Below, one piece after another: positions 23,109-34,845 of a stretch of 64,000 nt of DNA. This DNA comes from Epiperipatus broadwayi. Taxonomy: Eukaryota; Onychophora; Udeonychophora; Euonychophora; Peripatidae. The notes beneath the pieces were generated by a model. The model saw only the letters and a program-made list of their open reading frames with translations. It searched no databases and was not told where the DNA came from. The translations under genes and the position numbers were made by a program. The stretch lies in assembly GCA_028023455.1 (NCBI GenBank), contig JAQFVV010006310.1:3970001-4034000 (forward strand). Reading direction: 5' to 3'. Within the stretch, counting starts at the first letter, position 1. Each line of letters begins with the position of its first letter.

Positions 23109-23151
23109 GCCCAAATTTCTTATGAATTCTTGAGAAATAAACCATTCAATT
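23109..23151 (+). repeat. SINE 3'-tail fragment
   Basis: cccaaatttcttatgaattc followed by ttgagaaataaaccattcaa matches the SINE tail at 27238-27283. The preceding 60 bp (about 23045-23108) may be a diverged head. Confidence 0.6.
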
Positions 23152-23741
23152 GTTTTTTAAATTTATTTCAAAACAATTGACATTATCTACTGTTAGAGAG
23201 AATACATTTTTAAGATGTGGATTAAAAGATGTAGATAATTTAAGCGGATAAAAATATTTCTGATTAAGATTAGAATAATTTGATTTTTTAAAAAAATGAT
23301 CACATCAGTTCAATTAAATTGCCACTTGTTGATAATTACTTAGTAATTATCATATTTGATGAATACAAGTATAATTTATATACTTGGAGTTTTAGATGTA
23401 AATTATAAGGGGTTTGTTTGGGCATTCCATCATCAGATTTTCAATGGTATGGATGGCTGAAGAGTTGCAGAATGGAGTATATTGAAACCTATTAAAGTTT
23501 GAAGATTTGCTATCTTAATATAAACCGAGCACTGATTATATATATGTGGGAGATGATGATCTGGACGAAATATGTATATTGGAGAACATTTATCTTTTTT
23601 ACATATGAGTGGTCACGTGTATCAATTGTATGAGATAAAGCAGATAGCTGAAGGAACCTTAAAAGTCTGTGTTCAAGCCCTTATAATTAGTAAATAACTA
23701 TCAGGAAATGGTTCCTGTAATAAATATAAAAATTAAATATA

Positions 23742-24126
23742 TACTGTGTTTCCCTGAAAATAAGACCTAACATGCTCTAGCATGATTTTTCAGGATGCTC
23801 ATAATATAAGCCCTACCCCAAATATAAGTTCTACTTAAAAGACTGTCAGCAGGAGAGACAGATTTTGTTTGTCTGCTGAAACACATGATAGACGTATTGA
23901 ACTATAAATGTAGATTTTTGAAGTTGAATAAGTGTATATTTTTGTATTAAATAAATGTATATTTTTATACTTAAATAAATGTAGACTTTTGTAATTGAAT
24001 AAATATAAATTTCTGCACATAAAAAAATAACACAGCCTTTGAAAATAAGCCCTAAGGCATCTTTTGAGAAAAAAATAATATAAGACCAGGTCTTATTTTT
24101 GGTCTAATTTTTGGGGAAACATGGTA
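23742..24126. mobile_element. 381-bp TA-flanked non-autonomous DNA transposon
   Basis: The left end ctgtgtttccctgaaaataa (23744) and the reverse complement of the right end ccatgtttccccaaaaatta (24124) are inverted repeats, continuing to a shared aataagacc block. The dinucleotide TA flanks both ends, as expected for Tc1/mariner-type insertions. Internal phrases such as taagccctac and the inverted ataagaccaggtcttatttt near the right end add palindromic structure. From memory, similar GTTTCCC..GAAAATAAGACC termini occur in repeats of other animals, but I cannot verify the family here. Confidence 0.85.
23895..24020. repeat. ~31-bp tandem repeat inside the 381-bp element
   Basis: About four copies of an aaataaatgtatatttttgta-like unit follow each other, with substitutions (tgtagatttttg, tgtatatttttg, tgtatattttta, tgtagacttttg). 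Confidence 0.8.
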
Positions 24127-27100
24127 TTTAATACTTGGTCAATCATATAAATTACTGTAATAAAAAATTGAAGCTTACAATATATAAATATCAGATTATT
24201 TGTAAGACCAGGATATTATATAATAATCAACTTAGGAATTATAAACTATGACAAAGCCTTATAATACTACTTTTAAAGAATTCTTCTCCATTACTGAGCA
24301 ATAATCTTGAATTAACAGAAACCACTTTACATTTTAGTCTGCAATTCAAGAATTGGCTATCTAATATCTTATTTCAAAATGGGGTTTGTAGAGGGTTTTT
24401 CAGTATTTTAATTCATAATTAATATTAATATTTTAGTAAGTATTTTTATCAATTCGCAATTATAAAATAGTGCAATATATATTATAGTATTAGGATTGGA
24501 ATTTCAACTTGGTGAGGTATAAAAATTTTGTTAACTTATTTTCAATTCTAAAATTATCTAAATTAATTTAAAAGTAATTAAAATGGTTTAGCATGTCTTT
24601 AGATATCAATTTCAAAAGCATATTATAATGTAAAATGGCCATGTGCATTTAAAAAGCAATGTATAAAAATTTATATTTATTTATCGTGGTGAAATTTTGA
24701 GAGTAATATTGGTTATTTTATTCTAGAAACAAATAATACAACTAATGACTTATATATTATGTTGGAAATATATAAATAGTTTTAAGCATATAACAATAAT
24801 GAAACAAAGTATATATTAATAAATTTACTTACTGATATATGTGTATTTTTAACTGCATAAATTATCAAAAATAATTTTACCATGAACAAGTAGGATATTA
24901 TTATTTTTAATACGTTATGCATGCATATGTGTTTTTTATATGTTTTGGGATAATTCAAATGCATTAAATTTTGCATATTCAATATATTAATTTAAAACAT
25001 TTAGTTTATTTAAAATGGGTATTTAAAATATTGTTTATGATATAAAATAGATAAATATAAATGATATGTTTTTAAATAAATGTTGTGTTTTAATTTGTAA
25101 AATTATATATATATTTATTATTTTTAAAATATGTTTCTTAAGTTTTTTTTTAAAAGGTGTATTAACATCATGAATGCTAGTGTATTAGAAAAACTTCTTT
25201 CGAGTGGATATATGGATGGATCTAATTTCTTAATAGGAAAAACTATGGAAATGAGTGAAATTTGAGATTACAACATAAAATGCAGAAGAAATAATATCTA
25301 GGATAATGACATAAATATGACTATTGAGAAATAACTATTTAAGCCTCTGATCTTAGATTAGACTCCCTCTCTCATTTCTGTCTCAATAAACAGTACAAAA
25401 GTTAGTGCACTTATATAACTAAGTTTATTTGAAAGTAAAAATGAATATTATGGAGTAAAAGTTGCAAATGACCATTCAGAAGACTTCACAATCTTCTTAA
25501 AATCAAAATATATAACACTGGATAAATTCATCTCATTGTGATACATAATGTTATTCCAGAGTGGAGTATTGCGATATAAATTCATGAAGATATTTTGAAG
25601 AAACTAATAAATATTGTTGATATATAAATAATACCCAGATTATATATCATAAAATGCTAAGAAATCCTGTTATTACAATTGAAAAGCAAATTATCAAAAA
25701 TAAATAATTTTTCTAGAATGCTAGTAACTTATAATAATTATGGATAACATTAGCCATTAGTGTAGACAGATGATTTTGAGGAAATTTTCAATGGAAAAAA
25801 TATTGAATATTTTGAACTGTGAATTTTTTTTTTTTTGTTTGCATAAAATGTATATATAAGTGGATTATTAAATTTTGGTTGTAAATAATATTGTGCTTTC
25901 AATGGTGAAACGCAACTTCATTGACATTCCTTGCAAGTGAAAAGCAAAGTTTACCAGGTAATTCATTTATTTCATAAATTTTTTTTAGATTGAAAATACA
26001 TGTTTGTTTAATATACAAAAAATATTTCATTATTAAAAGAAATTAAAGTAAGTAAAAAGCAATATATATATTTATTAGTGATGATTTTAGTTTGTTTAAA
26101 TAAAAATATGTTTATTTATTTCTTCATTCATATTTAAAAAAAGAAAAAGTAAGTTTTCATGTATAAATATTTATGGATAATAATAAATGAAAGTTTGTAC
26201 ATTTAATAATCACCAATAATGTAAATATCTTTATGAAATATAAATTAATAAGCTTATGTTTATTTTGATCTTGAAATAATAAACAAATTAAACATACTAT
26301 TTAAGTCTTGCAAATTATATCTTTACATATTTATTTTAGCAATATTTGTAACCTGTTTGGTTTCTTAGTATATTGTCGGCTGCACATAATTGTGAAGTCC
26401 ATATAATAGTATAATAAGTTTAATAAATAAATAAAAATCAATTCAACAAGGAATACTTTATTTATTTATTTAATACTTATGTCTTATATTTTTATTGATA
26501 TTATTTATTAATAAATTTCACTTGTATTTAATTAATTTGTTTTTTGTAATCATTCATAATAAATCAACACACTCATTCATTTATTGTTTATTCATGTCTT
26601 AATATATTATAACTAATTATAAATTCTCTAAGGGCATTCATAAGAAGTTAAAATAATATAAATTAATAAGATAGGTTGGAGTAAATAATTTTAATAATAT
26701 AAAAAGGTTTAAATATTTATTACCTATTTAAAAAAATAGTTTGATTTCAATAAAATCTAAAGTATTTATTTGCTTATATTTCATTCAACATTAATCTAAA
26801 TCTTGAGAGTAATATTTTATATTGTGTACTATTATACTAGCTAGCCTGAATATTAAATAAGCATTCTACATGTTTCATTTATTTGTTATCATTATATTTT
26901 ATGTTCAATGTGTTAGATAATTTTAAGGGATGTCAATTTTCATTTGTAGACTATCCTTACAGATACTGAAGACCGTTATAATATTTATAAACAATTTCAA
27001 AGTTAATTAAATGGAATACGAATTTTCAATTCTAATGAAATCTATAGAAATTTTTAAAAAAATTTCAGTTACAATTAAATTATATATATTTTCTATAATT

Positions 27101-27160
27101 TTAATAATATATATTTTAAAATAAAAATAAGTGTATCTCAATAAAACAACTGCTTTACAT
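24127..27160. other. AT-rich intron, nothing recognised
   Basis: Long A/T runs and short simple repeats only. No exon with splice sites or transposon end could be supported. Confidence 0.5.
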
Positions 27161-27283
27161 GGTTTGTCACAGTGGTAGAGCGTCAGATTGTGAAATGTGG
27201 GGTCCTGGGATTGATTCCGGTGCTGGTATATTTCTGATGTTCAAATTTCTTATAATTCTCAAACAATAAAGCCATTTGAATAT
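27161..27283 (+). mobile_element. tRNA-derived SINE
   Basis: The head resembles a tRNA: a box A-like agtggtagagcg at 27171-27182 and a box B-like ggattgattcc at 27208-27218, spaced as in pol III promoters. The segment cagattgtgaaatgtg resembles an anticodon arm with GTG. The acceptor ends do not pair, so it is not a functional tRNA. A conserved 3' tail (tcaaatttcttataattctc aaacaataaa) follows and recurs at 21226 and 23109. It lies 58 bp downstream (in gene sense) of the ENT exon at 27342-27465, in the intron. Confidence 0.8.
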
Positions 27284-27341
27284 ATATTATATTTCAATTA
27301 TTAAGCAAATCATAAAAAAAATTAACTTATTCATCACTCAC

Positions 27342-27465
27342 CCAAACTGAATAAAAATATTGACAGCACTTAATATTACATTGGGAACTTGAGCAGAAAT
27401 TGCGACATAATTTGGGAAATTGTTAATAAGTTCTGGATCCATACCAGTTACATTTAATTTGTAAT
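27342..27465 (-). CDS. Equilibrative nucleoside transporter, exon (TM2 region)
   Basis: A 124-bp exon encodes YKLNVTGMDPELINNFPNYV followed by AISAQVPNVILSAVNIFIQF. This matches the ENT N-terminal segment with F.NY...SQ.PN....N.F, which holds TM2. The acceptor is TTTTACAG at 27466 and the donor is GTGAGT at 27341. The exon starts with the last two bases of a split codon and ends GG|G, joined in frame to the exon at 10623-10717. NVT is a possible N-glycosylation site in the loop before TM2, where ENTs are usually glycosylated. The upstream exon with TM1 was not found to the right. Confidence 0.9.
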
Positions 27466-28022
27466 CTGTAAAATACTAAGAGTAAAAAAAAATAATTATA
27501 ATAAAAAATATAACTACACAATATTATAATAAAATACAGAAAACTAAATAATCAAAAAATGAAAAAAAAAAATATTTATGAAACATTTAACTTGAAAACA
27601 ATAAGAAATATAAAACCTATATTTCTATATATTCTGTTGAATATTATGAAAAAAAAAAATTAAGCAGTGCTAAATGTATCAAAAAAGAAGTTATTTTTCT
27701 ATTTTTTCTTAATGGATAATTTATTATTCATATAAAAAATTTAAAACAGTTTAATCAAAAAAAAGCTTATATTTCGTAAACATTAAATCATTCTGCCAAT
27801 AATATTTTTTTTAAAAAAAAATTGTATTATTGTCTATATGAATAAAATTCAAAATATATTTAAATTCCAATATTTTTTTATTAATGCATTTTATTTCCAA
27901 TTATATTTCAACTAACCTACTTATTGCAATTTTCTTCAATTATGTTAAATTTTATTTCGAAATATATATAGGTTTGCATATTCTGAAGAAAACTGCAATA
28001 AATACTTCATTAAAATGCAAAT

Positions 28023-28393
28023 GGGGGGGGGGGTAATAAAGCAGCATTGCAAATAAAGAGTATGTTTGCAAATTTAATAACAAAGCTATATTATATGCCT
28101 GGATATATAAGATATGCCCATATAATTTTTATTCATAAATAAGTAATGTAGATTAAAAATAAAATCATGAATATGTAAATTTTCAATTAATCTTTAATTC
28201 CTTAATGATGAAACTGAAAAAAAAAAAAAAACTACAGAAAAAAATAATTTTTACACAAAACAAATAAAATAAATTATAAACTTTTAATTCTTTTTTTTTA
28301 ATACCAAGTGTTTACAACATATATATATATTTGCTAACTAATTAATGCTTCTAAATATTTATTTATTCTCAAGTGGGGATTTGGGGGGGGGGG
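28023..28393. repeat. Two G11 tracts 360 bp apart in similar context
   Basis: Runs of 11 G lie at 28023-28033 and 28383-28393. Each is followed by a ta(a/g)(t/c)aaagca phrase. The shared flank suggests a common origin, perhaps an old duplication. Confidence 0.7.
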
Positions 28394-28884
28394 TAGCAAA
28401 GCAAATTTACAATCGACAATTAAATAAACCTGGTCAAACCCCAATTAAAGATAGATATAAAACTTAAAATTAGAAGAAAAAAGTCATTACAAATGAAAAT
28501 TAAATAAAAAAATAAATTATCAAAATATAAAACTAACAAACAAAAAGCCACAAATCAAGTAGTATCTAGTATAATTAAACCACAAAACATTGCAATTAGG
28601 ATTCAAAAATCAATTTCCTCAACAAAGACCAAGCATAATTCAAACAGAATGTATTAAATTTTGCAAAAAATGAGCAACTAAAACAAGATAATTTTAATAT
28701 TAAAAGTTATAGAATACAAATTTTTAAGAAGAAAAAGCGAGGTTGAGAATTTAGTCAATTGATAATATTTGATTCAATAATAAAATTTTTATAAAAAAAC
28801 TGAAAATGGTTATAAATCAAACAACGAAAATAGCTTATTTATATTTGATGACTGATGTATTTCAAAATTTTAAAATAATCTTAA

Positions 28885-28972
28885 TATATTTACAGTGTAG
28901 AGCATCCTAGTCAAAGATATCCATTATAAAATAGTTGCCTTTGACAAGGATGCTCAACACTAATTCACTGAA
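28885..28972. ncRNA. pre-miRNA-like hairpin
   Basis: The arm at 28895-28916 and the arm at 28939-28960 are reverse complements over 22 nt with two mismatches. The loop is 22 nt (28917-28938). Outside the arms, cagtg (28893-28897) can alternatively pair with cactg (28966-28970), lengthening the stem. Arm length, mismatch number and loop size are those of an animal miRNA precursor. Either strand could be transcribed; if the ENT gene extends rightwards the hairpin would lie in its intron. It could also be a small foldback element; no target duplication was seen. Confidence 0.55.
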
Positions 28973-29454
28973 AATACATTAAGTTTGTTTTATTTTCAAT
29001 ATTTTGTTATTTTATGAAGCAGTATATTAATTGCATTTTGGAAATGGAGTTATCTTTGTTTTAAATTAAGCATATTAACTGAACAAATGAATGTTTTATC
29101 TTTCAAAAACAATATGGACCAAAAAATGAAATGGTGATACTCAAGTTTAATGTTTTCATTTTACAAAAAAAATATTTCTATCTTGTATTGTATTTAAAAG
29201 AATAATATGTTTACCATAATAAAAATTATTAATTTTTTATAATAGTTAGGAATTATTGGCAAAAAAGTATTCAAGAATCAATAAAATTATCAAAAACAAA
29301 ATTTGATTAACTACAAATGTTTATTTTATTGTTACTGATTATAATAACATTGGTAATTGCTGATTATTGTTGTAAAATTAATCAATCATTGGCAAAAACA
29401 TTTTTGCAGAAAGCTTTTATGCATTTATGTAGCCTGAGTGAGTGAAACTTACAA

Positions 29455-29650
29455 ACTGGTAGGAATGGATGTCTACCTGGTAAATAATGATAATAATAAG
29501 TTTACACTCATTTATAAACAATCAAAGAATAATATAACACATATATACAGTAGAAATGGGCGTCTACCAGATAAATACTATTCAAACTAAGTTGCTAACT
29601 ATGAGTGCAAAAAAACGAATACGCTTCACCCTCATTTCTGGACAATAAAA
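29455..29650. repeat. Two-copy diverged tandem repeat
   Basis: The phrases ggtaggaatggatgtctacc and cagtagaaatgggcgtctac start two units about 90-95 bp apart. Each continues to acactcattt/caccctcattt and an ..acaat.aaa phrase. Similarity is partial. Confidence 0.55.
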
Positions 29651-29660
29651 TTTTATATAC

Positions 29661-31117
29661 AACAGCCTAAAATAATGATACATTAGCTTAAGAAAATTTT
29701 ATACATATAAATATCCTTTCCCATGCCTGTCTATTCCAAACTTGTGAGGGTATTTTGCTTAAAAATGTAAACTTTTATGACTATGAAAAATAATCTTTAT
29801 TAATTTATTGAATCTATCTATACAGCCTTTTATTCCATCTATGTCATTATTCACATTATTTACATTAAAAGTTAAATTGTAATTCTAATTCTTAATACAT
29901 TGAAGTCTAGTGAAAATGATAATTATTAATTCTTGTTTTAAAATACTTAACTACAATAATACTAAAGAAACATTTAGTGAATAGTGGGGGTTTACAATGA
30001 TTGGCAATTTGTTTAATTATAAATATTTTCTTTTTTTGTTATGCATCTAATTTCTAAACCTATGTACATTTTTATGTAAAATAAATCATAACAAGACTTC
30101 CAGTGGAAATGAAATATACAGATATAGGAGATTAAATATCTAATGTTAGTGAAATAAAGTTATAACAGTACATAATTAAAATACATATAAGTTACCCTTT
30201 TTATTTTTAATAATTCATGTTCCGAATTCAACTACCTGTAGACTTTTGTGGAACAGTTGATATAACATAGCTATATATGGCTTTCTGCGAAGCTTCTATG
30301 AGATTGCTCTTGATGACTGCAATTGTCTTCATTAATGAGCATTTCTATTTTATTCATTGGCCAACATCTGATAGTGTTTCTCTCACTGAATGATGACTGG
30401 TCTCTTCTGCAAAGCTATAGACATTTTTTGAAATTAGGTGGCATACACTTCACATATAATCTTGACCCAACGACCAATGTAATGGTTGTTCAGTACATGA
30501 CAGCAACTTCTCTACTTCATGATGGAACTCAGCTCACCCTCTGCCAGTTTAGCCAGAGTGGCGGACTTCTCTACTTTATCATTATATTTTAACACAGCTG
30601 ACAATCAAGAAAGGATGAATGAATGAATAGTAATGAAGAATCACAGCACAATCATAAGCATAATAATTTGATCTCCCGAGACATTTCTATTATAGTTCAC
30701 TGAGCTGCCTTATCAGTTTTCAACATGGTTTGATTTCATATGTCCATTCATTGGTTGCAGATTAGTCCTATACTTCGGGTGGTCTGTTGGCGTACTTTAT
30801 AAAAATTAGGTTTAAAAAGGGATTATAATAAAATAAAAGATATTTTGACTAAACAACATACGATATTTATCTTCTAATTAGCCAGTCTGATTATCTAGAA
30901 TTAAAATGTCATTTCCATCCACTTAATTATAAAATACCTTACAATAGTTAATTAATAAAATATTTTGTTTTAAATTATTTAAATCGATTTAGTGAGGTCA
31001 TATACATTTTTTTTTGTTTGTGCATATTATATTCTTAGTAAAATGTAAAATTTTTAATTTAAAATTTCCTAATGAATTTTTAAATTATATATGTGAAATG
31101 CATATCTATCACTTCAT
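29661..31117. other. Non-coding stretch with a GC-richer island at 30230-30600
   Basis: The island holds a frame of 89 codons (30323-30592) without recognisable domain and without clear splice sites. It may be an old transposon fragment or part of a non-coding transcript. The rest is A/T-rich. Confidence 0.4.
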
Positions 31118-31290
31118 TATATATATTTAATGAATTATTCAGAATAGGTGAATCTTTTTTACAATTAATTGAGACCACTTATTTTATATCTTTTTTTCTA
31201 AAATCAACTTGAAATCAATTAATTGTAAAACTAAAAGAAATAAAAATTGTGTTAATTCACCTATGCTGAATAATTAACCATTATATATAT
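31118..31290. mobile_element. Foldback element (MITE-like), ~170 bp
   Basis: The left arm tgaattattcagaataggtg (31131-31150) is matched by the reverse complement of the right arm around 31254-31285 (..taattattcagcataggtg). The inner acaattaattga and tcaattaattgt also pair. TA-repeat flanks hide any target duplication. Confidence 0.75.
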
Positions 31291-32791
31291 ATATATGAAC
31301 GATTGTTCTCCACACTCAATCTCATTATTATCAGGTGATTAAGCTCTAACGGTTCTCCATTAAGATATTTATAATGATGAATGATATTTTGCAGAAAAGT
31401 TAGGAATTTAAACAAAATAATACACGGTTAAATCTAAAAAATATTTTATTTACACATATATAATAAGCTGAAATAATATGTCTACTAATGAGGCTAAATA
31501 AAGTTTATCAAGGAGACAAGCATGATCAAAAAATGGACTTGACTTGTGTATATTTGTACTAGAATTTTTTTTTTGAGAAGTTCTTTTGAAATAAGGATTG
31601 ATCAGTGCCCTATCATTAATAAAGTAAACAAACAATTTTGGAAAGACTAAGTTTAGACTGCAATGATTGATTGACAATCTAGTTATCCAAAGGAAAGACA
31701 AATATGATAATATATCAGAGAAGTACATATCCATACATTAGCAAGTTAGCTATGATCATACTGCTGTTTTTAATTTTCACGCAGAATAAATTAAGCAAAT
31801 AGAAATAAATTTAATATTGATCTGGAATTTTTCAATAATTAATTTATGAAATATCTGCAAAACTTTATCTTAGAAAGTCTATTAGAATTTCTAGAAAGAA
31901 CAAGGAGGTAGCTTATCCCTTTGACAGAACTTTCCCATCTGCAGATAGTTGCTACACTGAAAAGGCTATACACTGGGAATGAGAATCATTGTAATTCTGG
32001 GAATCTCCTAATGTGTTATGGAATTTGTATCATTGATGATTAATCAAAAATACAAAAAAAAAAATTATTACAAATAAGACAGAATGGGCTTCAAGATATT
32101 GCAAGTATAGATCAATTAAGATTGTTCAAGATTTTAAACTGGTATGTCAAAATGAAAAAGGTAAAACAAACTGAAATATATAAATTATCCAGCAATATTT
32201 TTCTGTTTATTAGACTATTACTAATTGCATGATAAAATGGTGATTATGAGATAAAAACTAGCTGATTAATATTTACAATAAATGATTGTGGACATTAAAA
32301 TCAATTTCAGCAACAAAGTGAATAGTTTTCATACTAGAAGTAAGACATGTGTAGCATTATAAGACAATGAAAGATTAGGATATACTGTCATTTTTTAAAT
32401 ATTATTCATACAAATATCAATAAGGATTAAAGATATTCAGTGTGTAAATGGTGATTATAAATTAATCATGAAACAGTAGCAACAGTGTGACAAAACAGCA
32501 TTTGATTTCAGGTATTTATATACTTATTATGACAAAGAATTCTGTTTTTAGATTTTGAAAGAGAAAGTTAAAAATTATACTTAATAAAACCTATCAGAAG
32601 TACAAAAGATGAGAATTCTTTTAAAGAAATTAATTGTGGAACAAATAAAAACTAACACAAAGTAGGGATTATAAAAAATCAATCTCATTTCAAATTGTTT
32701 GATAAGCATTAGTAAATTCTTTATACCAACCAAACAATTCTAAGTGTGATGTATTAAAAAGGAAATTTAAAGTTAGTAACTATATATATAT
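31291..32791. other. AT-rich non-coding stretch
   Basis: No coding exon or defined element supported; the frame on the minus strand at 31450-31734 has no recognisable motif. Confidence 0.45.
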
Positions 32792-34845
32792 TGTAACGAT
32801 ATATAAATATGTCGTTACATTAATTTAAAATAAAAACTTAAAAGTTCGCAAATAAAAGTAAAAAACTAAACGCTAAAATTAAAATGTTTGTTAAACGTAT
32901 ATACATTCGCACAGATGCCAAACTTTAAAAATATTTTTTTTTAAAAAACAAATAAGTATTTGAATGTACTTTTTTATAAAAAAAAAGTACAAGATTTAAA
33001 AATAAAAACAGGTATTAATTAATGTAATCTGTAAATGGAAATGATTGTTTATGAATTATCGAAAACCAAACTGGCCCTTGGGCTCTATTATAATTAAAAT
33101 GATCTGATGAAAGATAGATAAGAAAATAAAGAGAAATTAGCTTGACCAATGGAAGCACTAAGCCTTGGCTCGGACCCTAACGAAAGTGATGGATTAGTGA
33201 CGTTTTGTTGATTGAATCCGTGTGGATAATATAAAAAGGGAAATAGTTTTTTTTTACAGTTCCAGCGTTGTGTGTTTGAGAGGTGGTAGGACGCACATAC
33301 CACACTCTCTATTTAAAAAAGAAAAATGAAAAGACTGTGATACCTTGAACCAGCTATTGCCATCTCCAGAACATTATCTTCCAATGGAGGCGTCACGGGA
33401 ATTAAAAGCAGAAACCTGGACTCTTCTACCGTGAGCTATGAACTTTACAAATTAACAACAACCAAAAAAAGTAATTAAGAACTTTCGTCATTGATTTTTT
33501 TTAAAGATTCAGCTAATTTAAATTTTAAAATGAACTCTTATTTGATTTTCAAATTAATAATTGATTGTTTAAATTTATATAGTTAAGTTTTGCTAAAATC
33601 ATTTCCATTTTATTATTTTTATTTGTAGTAATATTTATTGTAGAAATTATTAAATGCATTACATTTAAGTTGGGTATAGACGTTGCATAGATTCGTTAGC
33701 GGTTGATTATGTTGAAGTTTTCACATTTGATTAGAATATATAGGTCAACGATGTTAATGCGGGCATCTTACGATGAATGCCAAAGGGTCTCCTGTATTCC
33801 CTCAGCAATTGACGTTATCGATTGACTTTGTATTTTGATCGGTTGTGTTTAATTTGGAATGTTTTTGACCGTGGAATCTGTGCAGCCGATCTATACTCGA
33901 CATTATAAAACAAATTGTATAAAAATAATCTGTGCGAACGTATTTAAATGTTAAATTTAAGTCGGGCGTGAATGGCTATATAGTTTTGTAAAGTTATATT
34001 AAGGGAGGGTAATCTTAGGTTATTCATTTCGTAGTTGAATTGGTTCAATGGATTGGATATATTTGTGTAATTGTAGATATAGTATGAGATCCGCTATGGG
34101 CAGGATTATAGATATACGCCACACACCTTCTGTTTGCCTATGGATGGATTTGTAAGACGGCAAAGGACCGCAGTCCATTCCTATGGAGTTTTATGTTTAT
34201 TGTTCTACTCGCCAACAGATGTCACATTCCTGTTGGTGGAGAGACAATGTCTTCTCTAATTCTACTTACTGATCAGATGTACATTCCTGACAGTATAGTA
34301 TTTTGTGTTGTCATATTTTCATGCTACATTGAATACATGAATGTATCAGATGGATTGGCGCCAGTTTGATTGCGAAATTTGTTGCCTAAGGTTAAATCAG
34401 GGAAGAATATTTTCTTTTCAAATGCAGATCTATGTAGTCTATTCATACTTGACTATCTAAATAAAATATTAAACTCATTGAAACTTAGTTAAATGTAAAA
34501 TTAAAAGATTAATAGAAAAATCTAAAATGTTGAATTTATTCCTCAAAATTTAAATGTTATTTTATATGTGCGTAAATAAATATTTTTATGTGTTAATTTC
34601 TGGCAGTGGCTTTTATTTATTTATATTTAAGATATAAATTAAGATATAGATTTTTATCTCTGCGTCTCCACTGAGCTAGTGACTTGGGCTAACGATCTGA
34701 ATATTTAAATAAAGTGGAATCTTAACAGCGCGTATCTGCCTACTCTATAAATTTTTCTAGGTTTAAATGCCTAGATGGCGCTCTGTAGAGCAGATATCGT
34801 AGTTTGCGGTTAGATTCGATCTTCACTTACATTTCGATCGTTATA
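32792..34845 (+). mobile_element. Possible solo LTR (~2.05 kb)
   Basis: The left end tgtaacga (32792) is matched by an inverted tcgttata at 34838-34845 with one mismatch, a typical short LTR terminal repeat. The first 29 bp also form a local palindrome (tgtaacg...cgttaca). A TATA-like box (ggataatataaaaaggg) lies near 33225-33241, followed at a promoter-like distance by a GC-richer transcribed-type region. The interior differs in composition from the flanks. The left and right flanks are both AT repeats, so a target duplication cannot be tested. No gag or pol sequence is seen. Confidence 0.45.

Larger units (their letters stand above)
20859..23740. other. AT-rich intron with SINE tails
   Basis: Apart from the SINE-tail-like pieces at 21226-21270 and 23109-23151 I see no coding exon or defined element. 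Confidence 0.5.

Noticed and set aside
27161-27232. A functional tRNA gene with anticodon GTG
   Set aside because: Box A and B are present, but the acceptor stem does not pair and the tail recurs elsewhere as a SINE.
30323-30592. 89-codon plus-strand frame as a gene
   Set aside because: No domain, no splice sites, and no membrane or signal pattern that I can support.
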